A stretch of DNA of 64,000 nucleotides from Paramarasmius palmivorus. Lineage: Eukaryota; Basidiomycota; Agaricomycetes; Agaricales; Marasmiaceae. The stretch is taken from contig JAYKXP010000155.1 of NCBI GenBank assembly GCA_037176845.1, positions 39,455 to 103,454 on the forward strand. Direction: 5' to 3'. Under the pieces are notes generated by a model, which searched no databases, was not told the DNA's origin, and saw only the letters and a program-made list of their open reading frames with translations. Below are positions 34,359-44,721 of this stretch, piece by piece. The translations under genes and the position numbers were made by a program. Positions within the stretch are counted from its first letter, which is position 1, and every line of letters starts with the position of its first letter.

Positions 34359-34481
34359 ATACCAACTCTGTACCCAAAATATTATGTCTTTGTAGCATAG
34401 AACTGCCAGCACAGCGATATCGATTGCACAAAATTTAGAACGACGCCTCCGACCACGTCCACCTAACAACGCAAGCGAGCC

Positions 34482-35208
34482 CTAGAACCCTCCCATAAGC
34501 TCCTCGAACACTGTACAGAAAATCTTTATGAATCCAGTAATCTTGAACAAGCTCTGCGAGACTCACCTGAATCAGCGCTATGAACTAACATGAGACCGTG
34601 CAACACCGGCACACCCAAGAAGGTAGCCAGTCCACCGCGAAGCCAGTTTAGTGTGTACGTATCGTAAAGAGCGGACATCGGGTCGACTTGAGTATCGCGC
34701 TCAAACATAAGATAGCCTTCAAGCCTGATAGCCTCCACCGACCAAAGCCGAGCAGTCGAAATTGACGTCAAATCTCTCTCCGCCGCATTCTCGCCGTGGG
34801 GACACTCGGCCAAACCGGTGATATAAGTGCGCATAGTATCACCCTCGATCACGGTTGCCAAAGTATCCAACACAACCTTCACGTTACGACGGAAACGTTC
34901 GGTCAACATAGCAATATTTGAGTACCGTTTCTGAATATGAATGGGAAACTCCTGAACAGCTGTTCAATCAACGCTTCAAGCATCACAGGAAAATCACTAA
35001 CCGCAAAATTCCGAAGCAGAAACATCTCCAGCTGTAGAGCTCGATTGTTATCGGCACCACGGATACTGCCCAACAACCCATCGCCCACTCGAGGATATGC
35101 TTCCACCAAGCGACAGAAGAACTCCTGATGCACAGGTACAGAAACGCGCATGAGCAGGTCAAGGTCGCGACTCGGATTGGAGAATGACATCTCAGTGAGT
35201 GTTGACAA
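34482..35208 (-). CDS. lineage-specific hypothetical protein (paralogue of 44722-45416)
   Basis: Three exons, 35208-35002, 34930-34567 and 34510-34482, join in frame (LLRNFA/KRYSNIAMLTERF and HSAD/SVFEELMGGF, TAG). The product is about 200 residues, all-helical in appearance. The segments PVHQEFFCRLVEAYPRVGDG and MLTERFRRNVKVVLDTLATV match PVHQELFNRIVALYPCTQSG and MLTARFQQNIKLIVDTILSV in the gene at 44722. The two paralogues flank the copia-split F-box-like gene on opposite strands. Function unknown. Confidence 0.65.
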
Positions 35209-35491
35209 TCACTATCGCCCACTCCATCTTTTATACCCACTACTTTCAACTAACCCTGAATCCACATCAACCTACCACGAAAAAATCGCATCTAAGATAA
35301 ACCGAATCTCTGCCCGTCTACAAATCGAACTACAGGATGATCTGTGTCACTCGAACGAATAGCCGAAACACACCCCATCTCCGCCGCCACACCTCAAGTA
35401 CAAGAGGCCCGCGACCTAACCGACCATCGACCAAAAGACAGTTCAGGAACTATTACTTCACCGAAAATACAACTTTGCGATACACTTCGTA

Positions 35492-36351
35492 CTAACGAGC
35501 TAAAGTACCATCTTCCTCGTGGAAAACCCTTGCCAGCAACCTCCTCCTGCCCAAGAACCCCTTCGCCTTCGACCAAAAGGCGTCCTCGGAAGGTCGGTGG
35601 AATATCACATGCGTGAGATTGCATAGATAATCTAGCTCCGGCAGACCACAACTTGAATAAACCAGGAAAGCGGGATTCCCAAATACAGGAATAACTACCT
35701 TTGGGTGAAAAGTAGAGTTGGCATAAAGTTCGTGCCTTGCAAATTGTCCTTCCCCGCGCAAGAGCGCCACGACGCCACTCTCCGCAGGCAGTATCATTTG
35801 ACGAAGAAAATCCTGGAGATTGTTGTCCCAGTCACGTCCGCAGAGAGCTACCGCCACTTCAGACACAGGGCTGATGTGCCTGAGATCAAAGGATATGCCT
35901 GCATCGGGGACACCCCAAACGCACTGAATGCAAAGACGCTTCAGAACAGGCCAGCACTCCACAAGGGAAGCGGGGGTAAGACGATGAATCCTAGTCGAAC
36001 GATGCCTAATGTCAAAGGCACGATAATACTGACGGAGTCGCGCATGGAGAATGATTGTTGCCTGGGGGCTCAACAGCACGTAGTGAGGAGCCTCCAACGT
36101 ATGCAGTCGAGGAAACACGTTCGACCGCATGGAAGAAATGACGTCTGGATGTACGTGGGTACTGAGAACCAATACTCGAAGGGACGACGACACGGCAGCC
36201 AAAACTGCTGGGATAGCGTACGGATCACCAAACGAATAAGGAACGTCGACGTCTAGAATAGGGATACCAGAGAAATTGATGCAAAGATTTTCCACCAATG
36301 TCCCCAAGTACGGGTTGTCGACAAATGTTCGGGACAATTTCTGTAGCCTCT
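35492..36351 (-). pseudogene. F-box-like protein, 3' part, split by copia insertion
   Basis: From the insertion site (36351) the frame runs as LQKLSRTFVDNPYLGTLVEN, PRLHTLEAPHYVLLSP, CWPVLKRLCIQCVWGVPDAG and LPELDYLCNLTHVIFHRPSE to a stop at 35492. It is open for about 285 codons. The pattern (C-terminal leucine-rich text after an F-box-like start) is that of Agaricomycete F-box-like proteins. Its start lies beyond the copia element at 42232-42488. Reading through into the LTR gives a false start at 36532. Confidence 0.65.
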
Positions 36352-36616
36352 TGTCGAAGCATATGCCTAGCCTACCGCAGTGGCAGTGGATTGACTGAGG
36401 CTTACCTGATGAATATATCTGATGAGAGATAGAAGCGTATGCGACTTGGTAGTGTGTAAAGCTCTGTCTATTCCAGTAGATACCAACTAGCTTATATACT
36501 AAAGTACAGAAGTAACCCGCATAGGAGTCCAAGTGGTACGTACAGTAAGACTAAGGAATTCCGAGTGGTGCTCGGTGATAGAGTGGATATAATCTAATCT
36601 AAAGATAGTTTCAACA
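36352..36616 (-). repeat. copia 3' LTR
   Basis: 265-bp LTR, the 3' copy relative to the minus strand. Read on the minus strand it starts TGTTGAAAC and ends GCTTCGACA. The target duplication cctct is at 36347-36351. Confidence 0.94.
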
Positions 36617-36628
36617 CTCCCCCTCGCT
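36617..36628 (-). other. polypurine tract of the copia element
   Basis: The minus strand reads AGCGAGGGGGAG directly before the 3' LTR, the expected plus-strand primer position. Confidence 0.75.
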
Positions 36629-36776
36629 AAGTGCAGCTAGGATTATAGAAGGACTCTGAATATGAGGACAAGGAAGTGAAGGCATCATCTATTATCGCTA
36701 GGTCTGCGTTATGAATCTAGATGTGCTTTTTGCTCTTCATTGTGAGTCGTTTTATTCTTTGCTGCGTTGAGCGAGC

Positions 36777-39700
36777 TTATTGAGTATAAAACTCAAGCCC
36801 AAGATGCTTTCTGAATTCCAAGAACTTGACATGGCCAAGATTCTTAGTGAACATATCAGCAGGATTATAATCTCCGTTTATGAAAAACAGATCAACCTTT
36901 CCATCCTCGACAGATTCGCGAACATAATGATAACGTATATCAATGTGCTTAGTTCGGCGTTCCTGTACAGGGTTGGAGGCGATAAATATCGAGCCTTGGT
37001 TGTCTCCACAGATTGGTATGGCTGGATTTGGAAGTCCAAGCTCTGTGAGAAGAGATTTGATCCATGCAGCCTGACGGCTACAGTCCGAAAGAGCCATATA
37101 TTCGGCTTCGGTTGAAGAAAGGGCAACAGTCTTCTGTGCACGAGATTGCCAGCAGAATATGCCATTTGCCAACTTATAAAAGTATCCAGTCACAGAACGG
37201 CGCTTGATGGGATCAGCAGCCCAGTCTGAGTCTGTGTACGCTAACAATCCTTTATTTGATTTTCCGTCATATACTAAAGCATAGTTTGACGTTCCAGCAA
37301 GATAGCGGCAAATATATAGCGCTTTGCTAAGATGATCTTTTGAAGGATTCGCAGAGAATTGCGATAGCTTTGTGACGGCATAGGCAATATCAGGTCGTGT
37401 GCCTAACATAATGTATAGCAGTGACCCGATGACTGACTGAAATCTGGAGCGAATAGCAGGGTCGACAGACTCTTTGTTCTCTACTGGCTTATAGCCTGCA
37501 GGAAGAGGTGTCTTTGCTACTTTAGCATTTTCCATTCCTAAACGTTGCAGCACTTTCTTGAGGTATGGAATTTGGTCAATTAAGACTCTATCACCATCTC
37601 GACGAATGCGTATACGTAGGAACTCATTTGCTTCTCCAAGATCACGACATTCCCATTTTTTCATGAATTCGGCTTTCTTTTGGGCAACGTATTTCGGATC
37701 AGGTCCGATAAATAAGGCATCGTCAACGTATATAATAGCAATTACGAGACGTCCTTGATCATCACGATGGATGAATATGCCTGCATCAGAAACTAAACGT
37801 TTAAAGCCTAATTTCTTCATGGATTTAGTTAGCGCTCTCCACCATACGAGTGCAGCTTGTTTCAATCCATAGATAGCTCGGCGCAAGCGTAGAACTTTAC
37901 GTTCTTGGCCTTTGACTTTAAAGCCTTCAGGTTGCTCCATGTAGATTTCTTCTTCAAGTTCGCCATATAAGAAAGCGCTCTTGACGTCCAGTGCGGACAC
38001 ATGCCAGTTCTCGAGTGCTGCTAGCGCTAATAGCATGCGAACAGACTCATAACGGACAACTGGTGAGAAGATTTCATCAAAATCTACACCTTCGACTTGA
38101 GAAAAACCTTTAGCTACAAGTCGAGCTTTCTTTCGACCATCAGATTTGATGTCGAATACCCATCTGTTCTTAACAGTCTTGCGATCCGATGGAAGATCAA
38201 CAAGTTCGAAGACTTTACGCTTGCGAAGTGCTTCAAGTTCTTCGCGGCAAGCAGTCTTCCATTCCTTTTGCTGCGATTCAGGCATTTGCGCAATATCTTG
38301 GAAAGTCCATTCTCGAACATTAGAAGGACTTGGTAGGTTTTGATTAGGAATTGCTTTATTAATGAGCAAATTCGCTAACCCTACTCCCCCTTCCTGGGAT
38401 AGTTTATGCATCAGGGATTCAGCTGTAGCGTGACCAGTCGTGTCGCGTTCAGATGGAGATGATGTGGAACTAGGGCCAGGAACGCGTGAAGCGCCTGATC
38501 CACGAGGTCTAGCCTTGCGACCTCTAGGCCTGGGTATAGAGCTGGAGCGACCAGGCTCTACATCACCCGTTGCATTTCTCCAAACTGACTGACGGTCTAC
38601 GTCCCGCTGTACTTGCGCAGGATTATTTGGATCAGCTTGTTCACCAAATATGTTGCCTGGGCGCTGAACTCCTGTCCGCTGTCTAGCAGAGCGTCTTGGC
38701 TGAGAATCGCTCTGTGATGGACCAGATGTTGGTTCAACAGGCGGTGGTGCCGGAGGATGAATCACTCCGTGATCCGCACCTAATTGTTGATCGCCATCTG
38801 TTGATCCAATTTCACCCGGAGGTGATCTATCTCCTTCGGAAGCTGATCTGCTTCTGCTCGGTGATGACGGCGGCGGACTCTGCCTCGGCGATGATTGCCG
38901 TGGACTCTGATCACCGTCGTGATCAGGTGCAGTGTCCTTTGCAGGTGTAGGAGGTGAAGGACGATGTGAAGGTTCGTCGTCTTCGTCCAAAGATAAAGGA
39001 ATAAATGATGGACCTGGTTTAGAGGCTACTGGAGTTACACCTTTCGGTTTAGACTCCGGACACTTCGGAAACAGGTTCTCGTCGAAAAGAGCGGTAGCGG
39101 CTTTAACGATATAGTTTCGGGAATCCATGAAAAGAAAACCCTTCATTCCCTCTTGATAGCCAATGAACGTCATTAGTTCGGCTCTAGGGGAGAGTTTATT
39201 GACTCTCTTATCCTTGGGAACATAAACATATCCGCCACAACCTAATACTCGGAAATGCGAGACATCAGGAGCTTTTCCATACAACCGTTCAAAAGGAGTC
39301 TTTCCTTGGAGACGTCCAATGATTGGTGTACGGTTGTAGACATGCAAGGCATGCAACACACAAAATTCCCACCAAGACTGTGGTAAACATGCGTTGAAGC
39401 GTAAAGCCTGCGCTTTGTCCATAACAGTCTCATTAAAACGTTCGGCACGACCATTTTGCTGTGGTGTATGCGGTACGCTTTGTAGAATTTTAATTCCCTG
39501 GTCTAGTAAGACCTGATCGAATTCCTTCGATTTAAATTCTCCCCCTTCATCCGACATCCATTCTTTGATGACGGCGTTGTGTTGGGTTTTAACCATGGCG
39601 ATAAAATTCCGCAGAGCCGTAATAGCATTGCTTTTGGCGCGGAGTAAGATTAACCAGCCATGGGAAGAATGATCGTCGAAAAACGTCATGAAGTACTTAA

Positions 39701-41786
39701 AGCGGTGGTAAGATTCAACCGGAAAAGACTTCAGATCTGAATGGATTCGCTCGAAGGCTCTTGAGGCTCGAGAGCCAGAAGGAGGAAACGACTTTGATTT
39801 CATTTTTCCTTCAGCGCATCCAGAGCAAATATGCTCAGTGGGAATTGAAAGATTCTGTGGGAACTTAATGGTGTTCTCCTTTGCTTTTTCAAGCACTCGC
39901 TTAGACGGATGTCTGAAGCGTTTATGCCATAGTTTGAAGTTTGAAGATGAAACAAGCGAACCGGCAATTAATTCCTCAGCAGGTGAAATGCGAGTTTGTA
40001 ACCAATAAATTGGGTCACCAATAGAATGAGGATGGCAAAGCATAGTTTGCTGCTCATTTCTATTCAAGAATTCGAGTTTTCGGCGACTGCCTATAACAAC
40101 CGAATCTTGTAAAATTTCTCCCATAGACAAAAGTCTAATAGATAAATTCGGGATATAATATACTGGATACAAGCGCGTAGTGCGTCTTGTAAATGAACTG
40201 GTTTTGGTCTCAATGATATGATCAAAGAATACTGATCCTTTGCCTTCGCACTTAAGTTCAGTTTGTTTAGATGCAGTATTGATCCTTGGACCATTCCGTA
40301 AAGGTTCATAATCGGCGAAATCACCCAAGTTGCCGGTAAAGTGCATAGAAGCACCTGAATCCATGATCCAGTCGGCAAGAATGAGATCATTCATTGGTTT
40401 CTTTCCCTTACACTTATCACACAATGCATAATGATCAGACAACGAATTTATTCTATTGAATAATTGATACAAATTGTTCGTCGATATACTACTAAATGCA
40501 GCTGTAAGATGAGCGCAATTAGAGTTTGCATTATTGTGTGTAGTGCGAGGTACTTGCCTAAGTGGGTCAAGCCCGTCTACCTCTTCCTCGGTATGACCCA
40601 TGTCCTCGTCGAGATTGGTAGGGGGTACCTCCTCCACGTCGGTTCCCCAATCCAACTTCTCCTCGATTTCCTCTGAACGTGCGCGTTTCTGAGCTGGCGC
40701 GGGGAAATCTTCGAGGAGTCGCTTGGAACTGGACGCGACGACGTTCTCGAGGGCTTCGAGATTGTGCGCGAACCTGGGAGCTTCGAGACGCTCACAGAGT
40801 GCTCGAGCGTAAGCGACGTCACTATAGACAGAGTCGGAAGGTACGCTACCTTGATAGGTCTGCGGAGATCTAGTCTCGACTCTCCTGGAGGTAACTCCAT
40901 TCGGATTAAAAGAAGCGACCGAAGAGGCGCTGGGTCCGATCCGAGATGCCAAGGAGGCAATAGCCGTGTGAGAGTGGTGATGATGGGACGGCTGCTGCTG
41001 CTGCTTCTTCTTCTGTTGCTGTTTCCCAGCACGCGATCCACGCTTAAAGGGTTTACCCTTGCCGTTAGGCTTGGGGTTCTGACCCTGGCGGGATTCCCTA
41101 TAGTTAGGGTCACGCCCCTTGCGTCTGACAGCCGAAAGGCGCATAGCAGAGGCGTTGTTCGTGTCACGGCGCTCAAATTCAGCAACTATAGCGTCGCGAA
41201 TTTCAGTGAACCTGAGTTCATCTGTTTTCTTTTGCAAGAAGAGAGCCGGGACTGAGTCCCACCTTGCTGGGATAGCGGCAAGAAGAATAAGCGCACGTTG
41301 CAGCTGTGTAAGATCCATGCCGTTCTGCTTCAAGCGCTCGAAAATAGTGAGCAGCTCGTTGATCTCCGGCAATGGATTACCAGTTCCAGAGAGTTGGAAC
41401 ATCAATGCCTTTTTGAAATCGGCAAAGATGATGGCAGGACCAGGCGTACTATAGGATTTCTTGAGCTCATCAAAGGTGAGTTTAGAAGTCCCCTTGAGAT
41501 GATGCTTGAGGGACTGCTTGATGGTGAGCTCAATAGCACCCAAGGCCTGGTCGTCGAGGTTGTCCCATTCGAGGATCTCCCTGTCGCGAGCAGCAACCTG
41601 CTCAGCGGTGGGACCACGTTCAGCAGCCTCTAATTTGGCAGGACGAACGTTGAATCCCTTCACCACTTGGTAGAGTCCCTTGAATCTGAGGAAAGGGATG
41701 AGTTTGTCCTCCCATTGGCGGAAGTTAGACCCATCGAGGATAGGGACCTGGTTGATGGAAGAGGCGGAAGTTGCGTCGGAAGACAT
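36777..41786 (-). CDS. copia Gag-Pol polyprotein
   Basis: A single intact frame (1708 codons from 41903). The likely start is the internal ATG at 41786 (MSSDATSASSINQVPILDGS), where the Gag homology begins. Domains in order: a UBN2/copia-type Gag region; a basic linker; aspartic protease with MDSGASMHFTG; a GAG-pre-integrase HHCC finger (LWHKRFRHPSKRVL..CSGCAEGK); the integrase core with IHSDLKSFP, DEGGEFKS and PQQNGRAERFNETV. Then reverse transcriptase with ARLVAKGFSQVEGVDF, LDVKSAFLYGELEEEIYMEQ and YVDDALFIG, and RNase H with AYTDSDWAADP, SSTEAEYMAL and KHIDIRYHYVRE. It ends at 36777. All catalytic acidic residues are visible and no stop or frameshift was seen. Confidence 0.95.
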   Translation of the reverse strand: MSSDATSASSINQVPILDGSNFRQWEDKLIPFLRFKGLYQVVKGFNVRPAKLEAAERGPTAEQVAARDREILEWDNLDDQALGAIELTIKQSLKHHLKGTSKLTFDELKKSYSTPGPAIIFADFKKALMFQLSGTGNPLPEINELLTIFERLKQNGMDLTQLQRALILLAAIPARWDSVPALFLQKKTDELRFTEIRDAIVAEFERRDTNNASAMRLSAVRRKGRDPNYRESRQGQNPKPNGKGKPFKRGSRAGKQQQKKKQQQQPSHHHHSHTAIASLASRIGPSASSVASFNPNGVTSRRVETRSPQTYQGSVPSDSVYSDVAYARALCERLEAPRFAHNLEALENVVASSSKRLLEDFPAPAQKRARSEEIEEKLDWGTDVEEVPPTNLDEDMGHTEEEVDGLDPLRQVPRTTHNNANSNCAHLTAAFSSISTNNLYQLFNRINSLSDHYALCDKCKGKKPMNDLILADWIMDSGASMHFTGNLGDFADYEPLRNGPRINTASKQTELKCEGKGSVFFDHIIETKTSSFTRRTTRLYPVYYIPNLSIRLLSMGEILQDSVVIGSRRKLEFLNRNEQQTMLCHPHSIGDPIYWLQTRISPAEELIAGSLVSSSNFKLWHKRFRHPSKRVLEKAKENTIKFPQNLSIPTEHICSGCAEGKMKSKSFPPSGSRASRAFERIHSDLKSFPVESYHRFKYFMTFFDDHSSHGWLILLRAKSNAITALRNFIAMVKTQHNAVIKEWMSDEGGEFKSKEFDQVLLDQGIKILQSVPHTPQQNGRAERFNETVMDKAQALRFNACLPQSWWEFCVLHALHVYNRTPIIGRLQGKTPFERLYGKAPDVSHFRVLGCGGYVYVPKDKRVNKLSPRAELMTFIGYQEGMKGFLFMDSRNYIVKAATALFDENLFPKCPESKPKGVTPVASKPGPSFIPLSLDEDDEPSHRPSPPTPAKDTAPDHDGDQSPRQSSPRQSPPPSSPSRSRSASEGDRSPPGEIGSTDGDQQLGADHGVIHPPAPPPVEPTSGPSQSDSQPRRSARQRTGVQRPGNIFGEQADPNNPAQVQRDVDRQSVWRNATGDVEPGRSSSIPRPRGRKARPRGSGASRVPGPSSTSSPSERDTTGHATAESLMHKLSQEGGVGLANLLINKAIPNQNLPSPSNVREWTFQDIAQMPESQQKEWKTACREELEALRKRKVFELVDLPSDRKTVKNRWVFDIKSDGRKKARLVAKGFSQVEGVDFDEIFSPVVRYESVRMLLALAALENWHVSALDVKSAFLYGELEEEIYMEQPEGFKVKGQERKVLRLRRAIYGLKQAALVWWRALTKSMKKLGFKRLVSDAGIFIHRDDQGRLVIAIIYVDDALFIGPDPKYVAQKKAEFMKKWECRDLGEANEFLRIRIRRDGDRVLIDQIPYLKKVLQRLGMENAKVAKTPLPAGYKPVENKESVDPAIRSRFQSVIGSLLYIMLGTRPDIAYAVTKLSQFSANPSKDHLSKALYICRYLAGTSNYALVYDGKSNKGLLAYTDSDWAADPIKRRSVTGYFYKLANGIFCWQSRAQKTVALSSTEAEYMALSDCSRQAAWIKSLLTELGLPNPAIPICGDNQGSIFIASNPVQERRTKHIDIRYHYVRESVEDGKVDLFFINGDYNPADMFTKNLGHVKFLEFRKHLGLEFYTQ

Positions 41787-41954
41787 AGCGATAAAAGTTC
41801 TGATGAACATAATCAGCATTGTGTCATGACAACATAAATGCAGCCGTAATGGCGCAAATTTAAAAGGCGTGAAACCAATGTCCAGTATAATGGACAGGTA
41901 CAACCAGTCAAGCCTGACAGCGGCTAATTACAGTGCTTATCATTGTGGCGACCG

Positions 41955-41966
41955 GGGCCCATAACC
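41955..41966 (-). other. copia primer binding site, half initiator tRNA-Met type
   Basis: Directly inside the 5' LTR the minus strand reads GGTTATGGGCCC. This is the complement of the anticodon stem-loop of eukaryotic initiator tRNA-Met (GGGCCCATAACC, with the CAU anticodon), the same site used by Drosophila copia. Priming would use the cut 5' half of the tRNA. Confidence 0.8.
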
Positions 41967-42231
41967 TGTCAAAGCATATGCCTAGCCTACCGCAGTGGCA
42001 GTGGATTGACTGAGGCTTACCTGATGAATATATCTGATGAGAGATAGAAGCGTATGCGACTTGGTAGTGTGTAAAGCTCTGTCTATTCCAGTAGATACCA
42101 ACTAGCTTATATACTAAAGTACAGAAGTAACCCGCATAGGAGTCCAAGTGGTACGTACAGTAAGACTAAGGAATTCCGAGTGGTGCTCGGTGATAGAGTG
42201 GATATAATCTAATCTAAAGATAGTTTCAACA
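41967..42231 (-). repeat. copia 5' LTR
   Basis: 265-bp LTR, the 5' copy relative to the minus strand, differing from the other LTR at one observed base. It is followed on the right by the duplication cctct at 42232-42236. Confidence 0.94.
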
Positions 42232-42488
42232 CCTCTCCGGCGAGGTGATACATATGACGCGATAGACAGCTGGAAGTACACTGTGACGACAGGAATGAAC
42301 ATATGAAAGGTCGTATAACCACGTACTCACCTCGAAGTATAATCCCTTGCCAGCAGCAACACAGACACGCAAAGATCTTCCTCAGCCATGCTTTCATCCA
42401 CGACCAACTTCAAGATGTCCATGACCAACTCGTACACCAACATGCAACGTTTCTGGACCACAGGTTTGTTAGCGGACGACTCAGCCAT
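42232..42488 (-). pseudogene. F-box-like protein, 5' part, split by copia insertion
   Basis: The start ATG at 42488 begins MAESSANKPVVQKRC, followed by YELVMDILKLVVDESMAEED and LCVSVLLLARDYTS. A GTGAGT..CACAG intron occupies 42281-42330. Exon 2 begins at 42280 as VLPAVYRVICITSPE and runs into the target duplication. Counting cctct once, the frame continues exactly into 36346 (RLQKLSRTF). The gene was therefore intact, about 380 codons, before the insertion. Confidence 0.7.
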
Positions 42489-43560
42489 GATGAAGCAAAG
42501 CCACTACTCACATTGCGTTGTGAGGGTACCAGAACGAAATCGCTGAAAAACAGTCATTTTGACACCAATTGTTGTGTTCAGAATCGCACTAGTACATCGT
42601 ACTAAGTACTATATGGACTTGGTAGTACTACTAGGAACCTAGTAGTGCGCATATGACGAAGAATAAGATAGGTATGCACTGCGTAGTGAATACTAGCTAC
42701 GCGCGCATAGACGTTGATGTCGTCGTTAGCCCTATATGATTGCGCTAGGATACGCGTCGAAACCTGTAGACCGTATCTATACTCTATTACCAGGCTGGAA
42801 CCTTACGAGGACATGCTACTGTACATGGTAGACTTCCTAGTAGGTCATATGGCTACACTATACTCGCGCTATGGGACATATGAGATGGGATAGTGAACGA
42901 GGACCAACTACCACAGCGTAGAAGGACCCTAGGGGACGAATCAGAGCTATATACCAAATACGGTAGAAGTTGGAGGTGCGAGTCACCTTCGAGAGCAGAG
43001 TTACCAGGATTAGAAATGTCCGAGTAACCGGGTCATCGATACGAGGACCATATGGAGGCTTAACAGCTTTCCATATCGATCGGAATATCCCTCGAGCTTC
43101 GAGTTGGGATTCCTACTGCTAGTACAGACACTAGTGAGGGACATATAGTCCTATAACAAGGAAACAGATAGGATTCTGTGCCAGGACTGTCCTAGGACAT
43201 AGAAAATATAATATAGAACTACAAGGGCATAGAGCCTACCTTCCTCGGATACGAATCCGAAGCGTTTCGGTTGAGATCGGACTCCTAGCAAGTTCCGAGC
43301 GGAATAACTATGTCCTAGCACCGATATCCGAAACGCACCATGCGGAACAGCGCCTCCGCGCGCCACTTCCTAGCAACCAAAAAGTAATATGACTCGCAGT
43401 CCTGCAAAATAATGTCGAATTCCGACCAATATATATCCAAACCTTCCTTTTCTGGTAGATACTTACTTCATATGGACAGAATCCTCTCCTCGTTCTCGTT
43501 TCTTGCATAGTTACTATTACTTTATCGTGTCCACTTTCACTTATATGTAAAATATGTACG
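42489..43560. other. non-coding, unusual TAG/CTAG-rich sequence
   Basis: No coding exon found. The sequence is rich in short ctag, tagtac and cctagg words and in near-palindromes (for example actactaggaacctagtagt near 42627). It may be part of a decayed repeat. Confidence 0.3.
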
Positions 43561-43565
43561 CTCGC

Positions 43566-43581
43566 GGGTATATAAGCAGCA
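43566..43581 (+). promoter_or_regulatory. TATA-type core promoter candidate
   Basis: GGGTATATAAGCAGCA forms a strong TATA box. About 30 bp downstream is a pyrimidine-containing start-like context (CTCTCAAGC). No convincing ORF follows within 700 bp, so it may belong to a non-coding transcript or to an LTR-like relic. Confidence 0.35.
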
Positions 43582-43830
43582 GGGTTTCCCCTAGGAAGCT
43601 CTCAAGCAATTACCCCGCTATATACGTAGCCCTAGTGCACCAATAGCAGAGTTCTTGTCTTCTATCGTTGACCATAGAGGTGACGTGTGCTTAGAACAAT
43701 CACTTAGAAAATAAAACCTTGAAAAGCCCTTCTCTATATTGAACTAGAGTTGTGAAATTAGAACTTTGAGATACCCATAGGACAGAGCTAGCGCGTCTAG
43801 TCTCTTGCATAGGATTGATTGTTTCTGGAC

Positions 43831-44002
43831 TAGTGTGGAGCCCCACTAGATCCCTCTTTTCACTTGGTGTGGAGCCCCACCAGTGTCGTTAAAGCTTAGT
43901 GTGGAGCCCCACTAGCTTATAGGTGGCCTGATTGTCGTGCTAGTTCGACTAGTGTAATCAGTGCCTTTGGTTGTCGTGCTAGTTCGACTAGTGTAACCAT
44001 AG
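43831..44002 (+). repeat. short direct repeats in non-coding region
   Basis: Three copies of a unit around GTGTGGAGCCCCAC (about 43834, 43867 and 43899), followed by two copies of TTGTCGTGCTAGTTCGACTA (about 43932 and 43973). The units are palindromic or contain palindromes. They lie downstream of the TATA candidate. Confidence 0.6.
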
Positions 44003-44721
44003 CCTTCATAGGAACAATAGGTCTTTACCCTTGTTGGGTTCGATAGGTTATTTTGCGTCATAGGAACGTATAGGAATAGTTATAGATAGGTTTATAGGTT
44101 GGCTCGCGTTGTCTTGATCATATCGAGACTATATTATCATATTACATTGTTTCATTCATCGCTCGTACACTTCCCTTGTGTCCTAGTGATTTGTAGACGT
44201 TCACCTAGTGTGCTAGTTGATTTCTTGTGTCAATTGTACGGATCCTTTGACAACGTCGAACCCCGCTCGCACAACTTGGCATATTATTTCGCTCGTTCAC
44301 AAGCGTTTTATAAGCCTCACAGCGTTACAAGCCTCCATTAATAAAGAAACTGGCTTGAACCCTCCACAAACCCGATGCTAACTCGGAATAGTCGAGTGGT
44401 ACAAGAAAAAAAGGTAAAGGGTACCAAATGAGGTAACTGAGTGTCCTACTCGCGTCACACGTGACACGTGACACACGACAGTAACGTCGCCATCACCTCC
44501 GATGTACCTCAACCAGATAGAACGTCGCTCCGCTCCCATGTACCCCGAAACAAAGCCCCATCTCTGTTCTGGCAAGCCCAGTAATTCTTCATATCGTCCG
44601 ATCTGCGGCGCCCACACTTCGCCTTCGACGCACACATCCCTAAGGCAAGCGTAAACAGCTCAATTAACAAATATACACTACCCACTTATAGGATCCAAAT
44701 CTTTGCAACTTCTCGAGAATC

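Larger units (their letters stand above)
36352..42231 (-). mobile_element. Ty1/copia LTR retrotransposon, apparently complete
   Basis: A 5880-bp element on the minus strand with 265-bp LTRs (36352-36616 and 41967-42231). The LTRs have TG..CA ends and differ at one observed base (tgtcgaag versus tgtcaaag). The 5-bp duplication cctct flanks it (36347-36351 and 42232-42236). A primer site matching the anticodon arm of initiator tRNA-Met abuts the 5' LTR, and a purine run abuts the 3' LTR. One uninterrupted frame codes for Gag-Pol with integrase before reverse transcriptase, the copia order. All parts needed for transposition appear present, so it is young and possibly active. It splits a host F-box-like gene. 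Confidence 0.95.

Noticed and set aside
40764..41255. Plus-strand 163-codon open frame over the copia gag region
   Set aside because: Opposite-strand shadow of the intact copia polyprotein; no motif of its own.
43831..43925. CRISPR-like spaced repeats
   Set aside because: Only three short palindromic units with unequal spacing in a eukaryotic sequence; not a CRISPR array.
44030..44060. tRNA-like gggttcgata words
   Set aside because: No acceptor stem, D-arm or anticodon arm can be folded around them.
44378..44635. Minus-strand exon-like segment with VWAPQIGRYEELLGLPEQ
   Set aside because: Looks protein-like, but no start, partner exon or family was found; kept out for lack of support.
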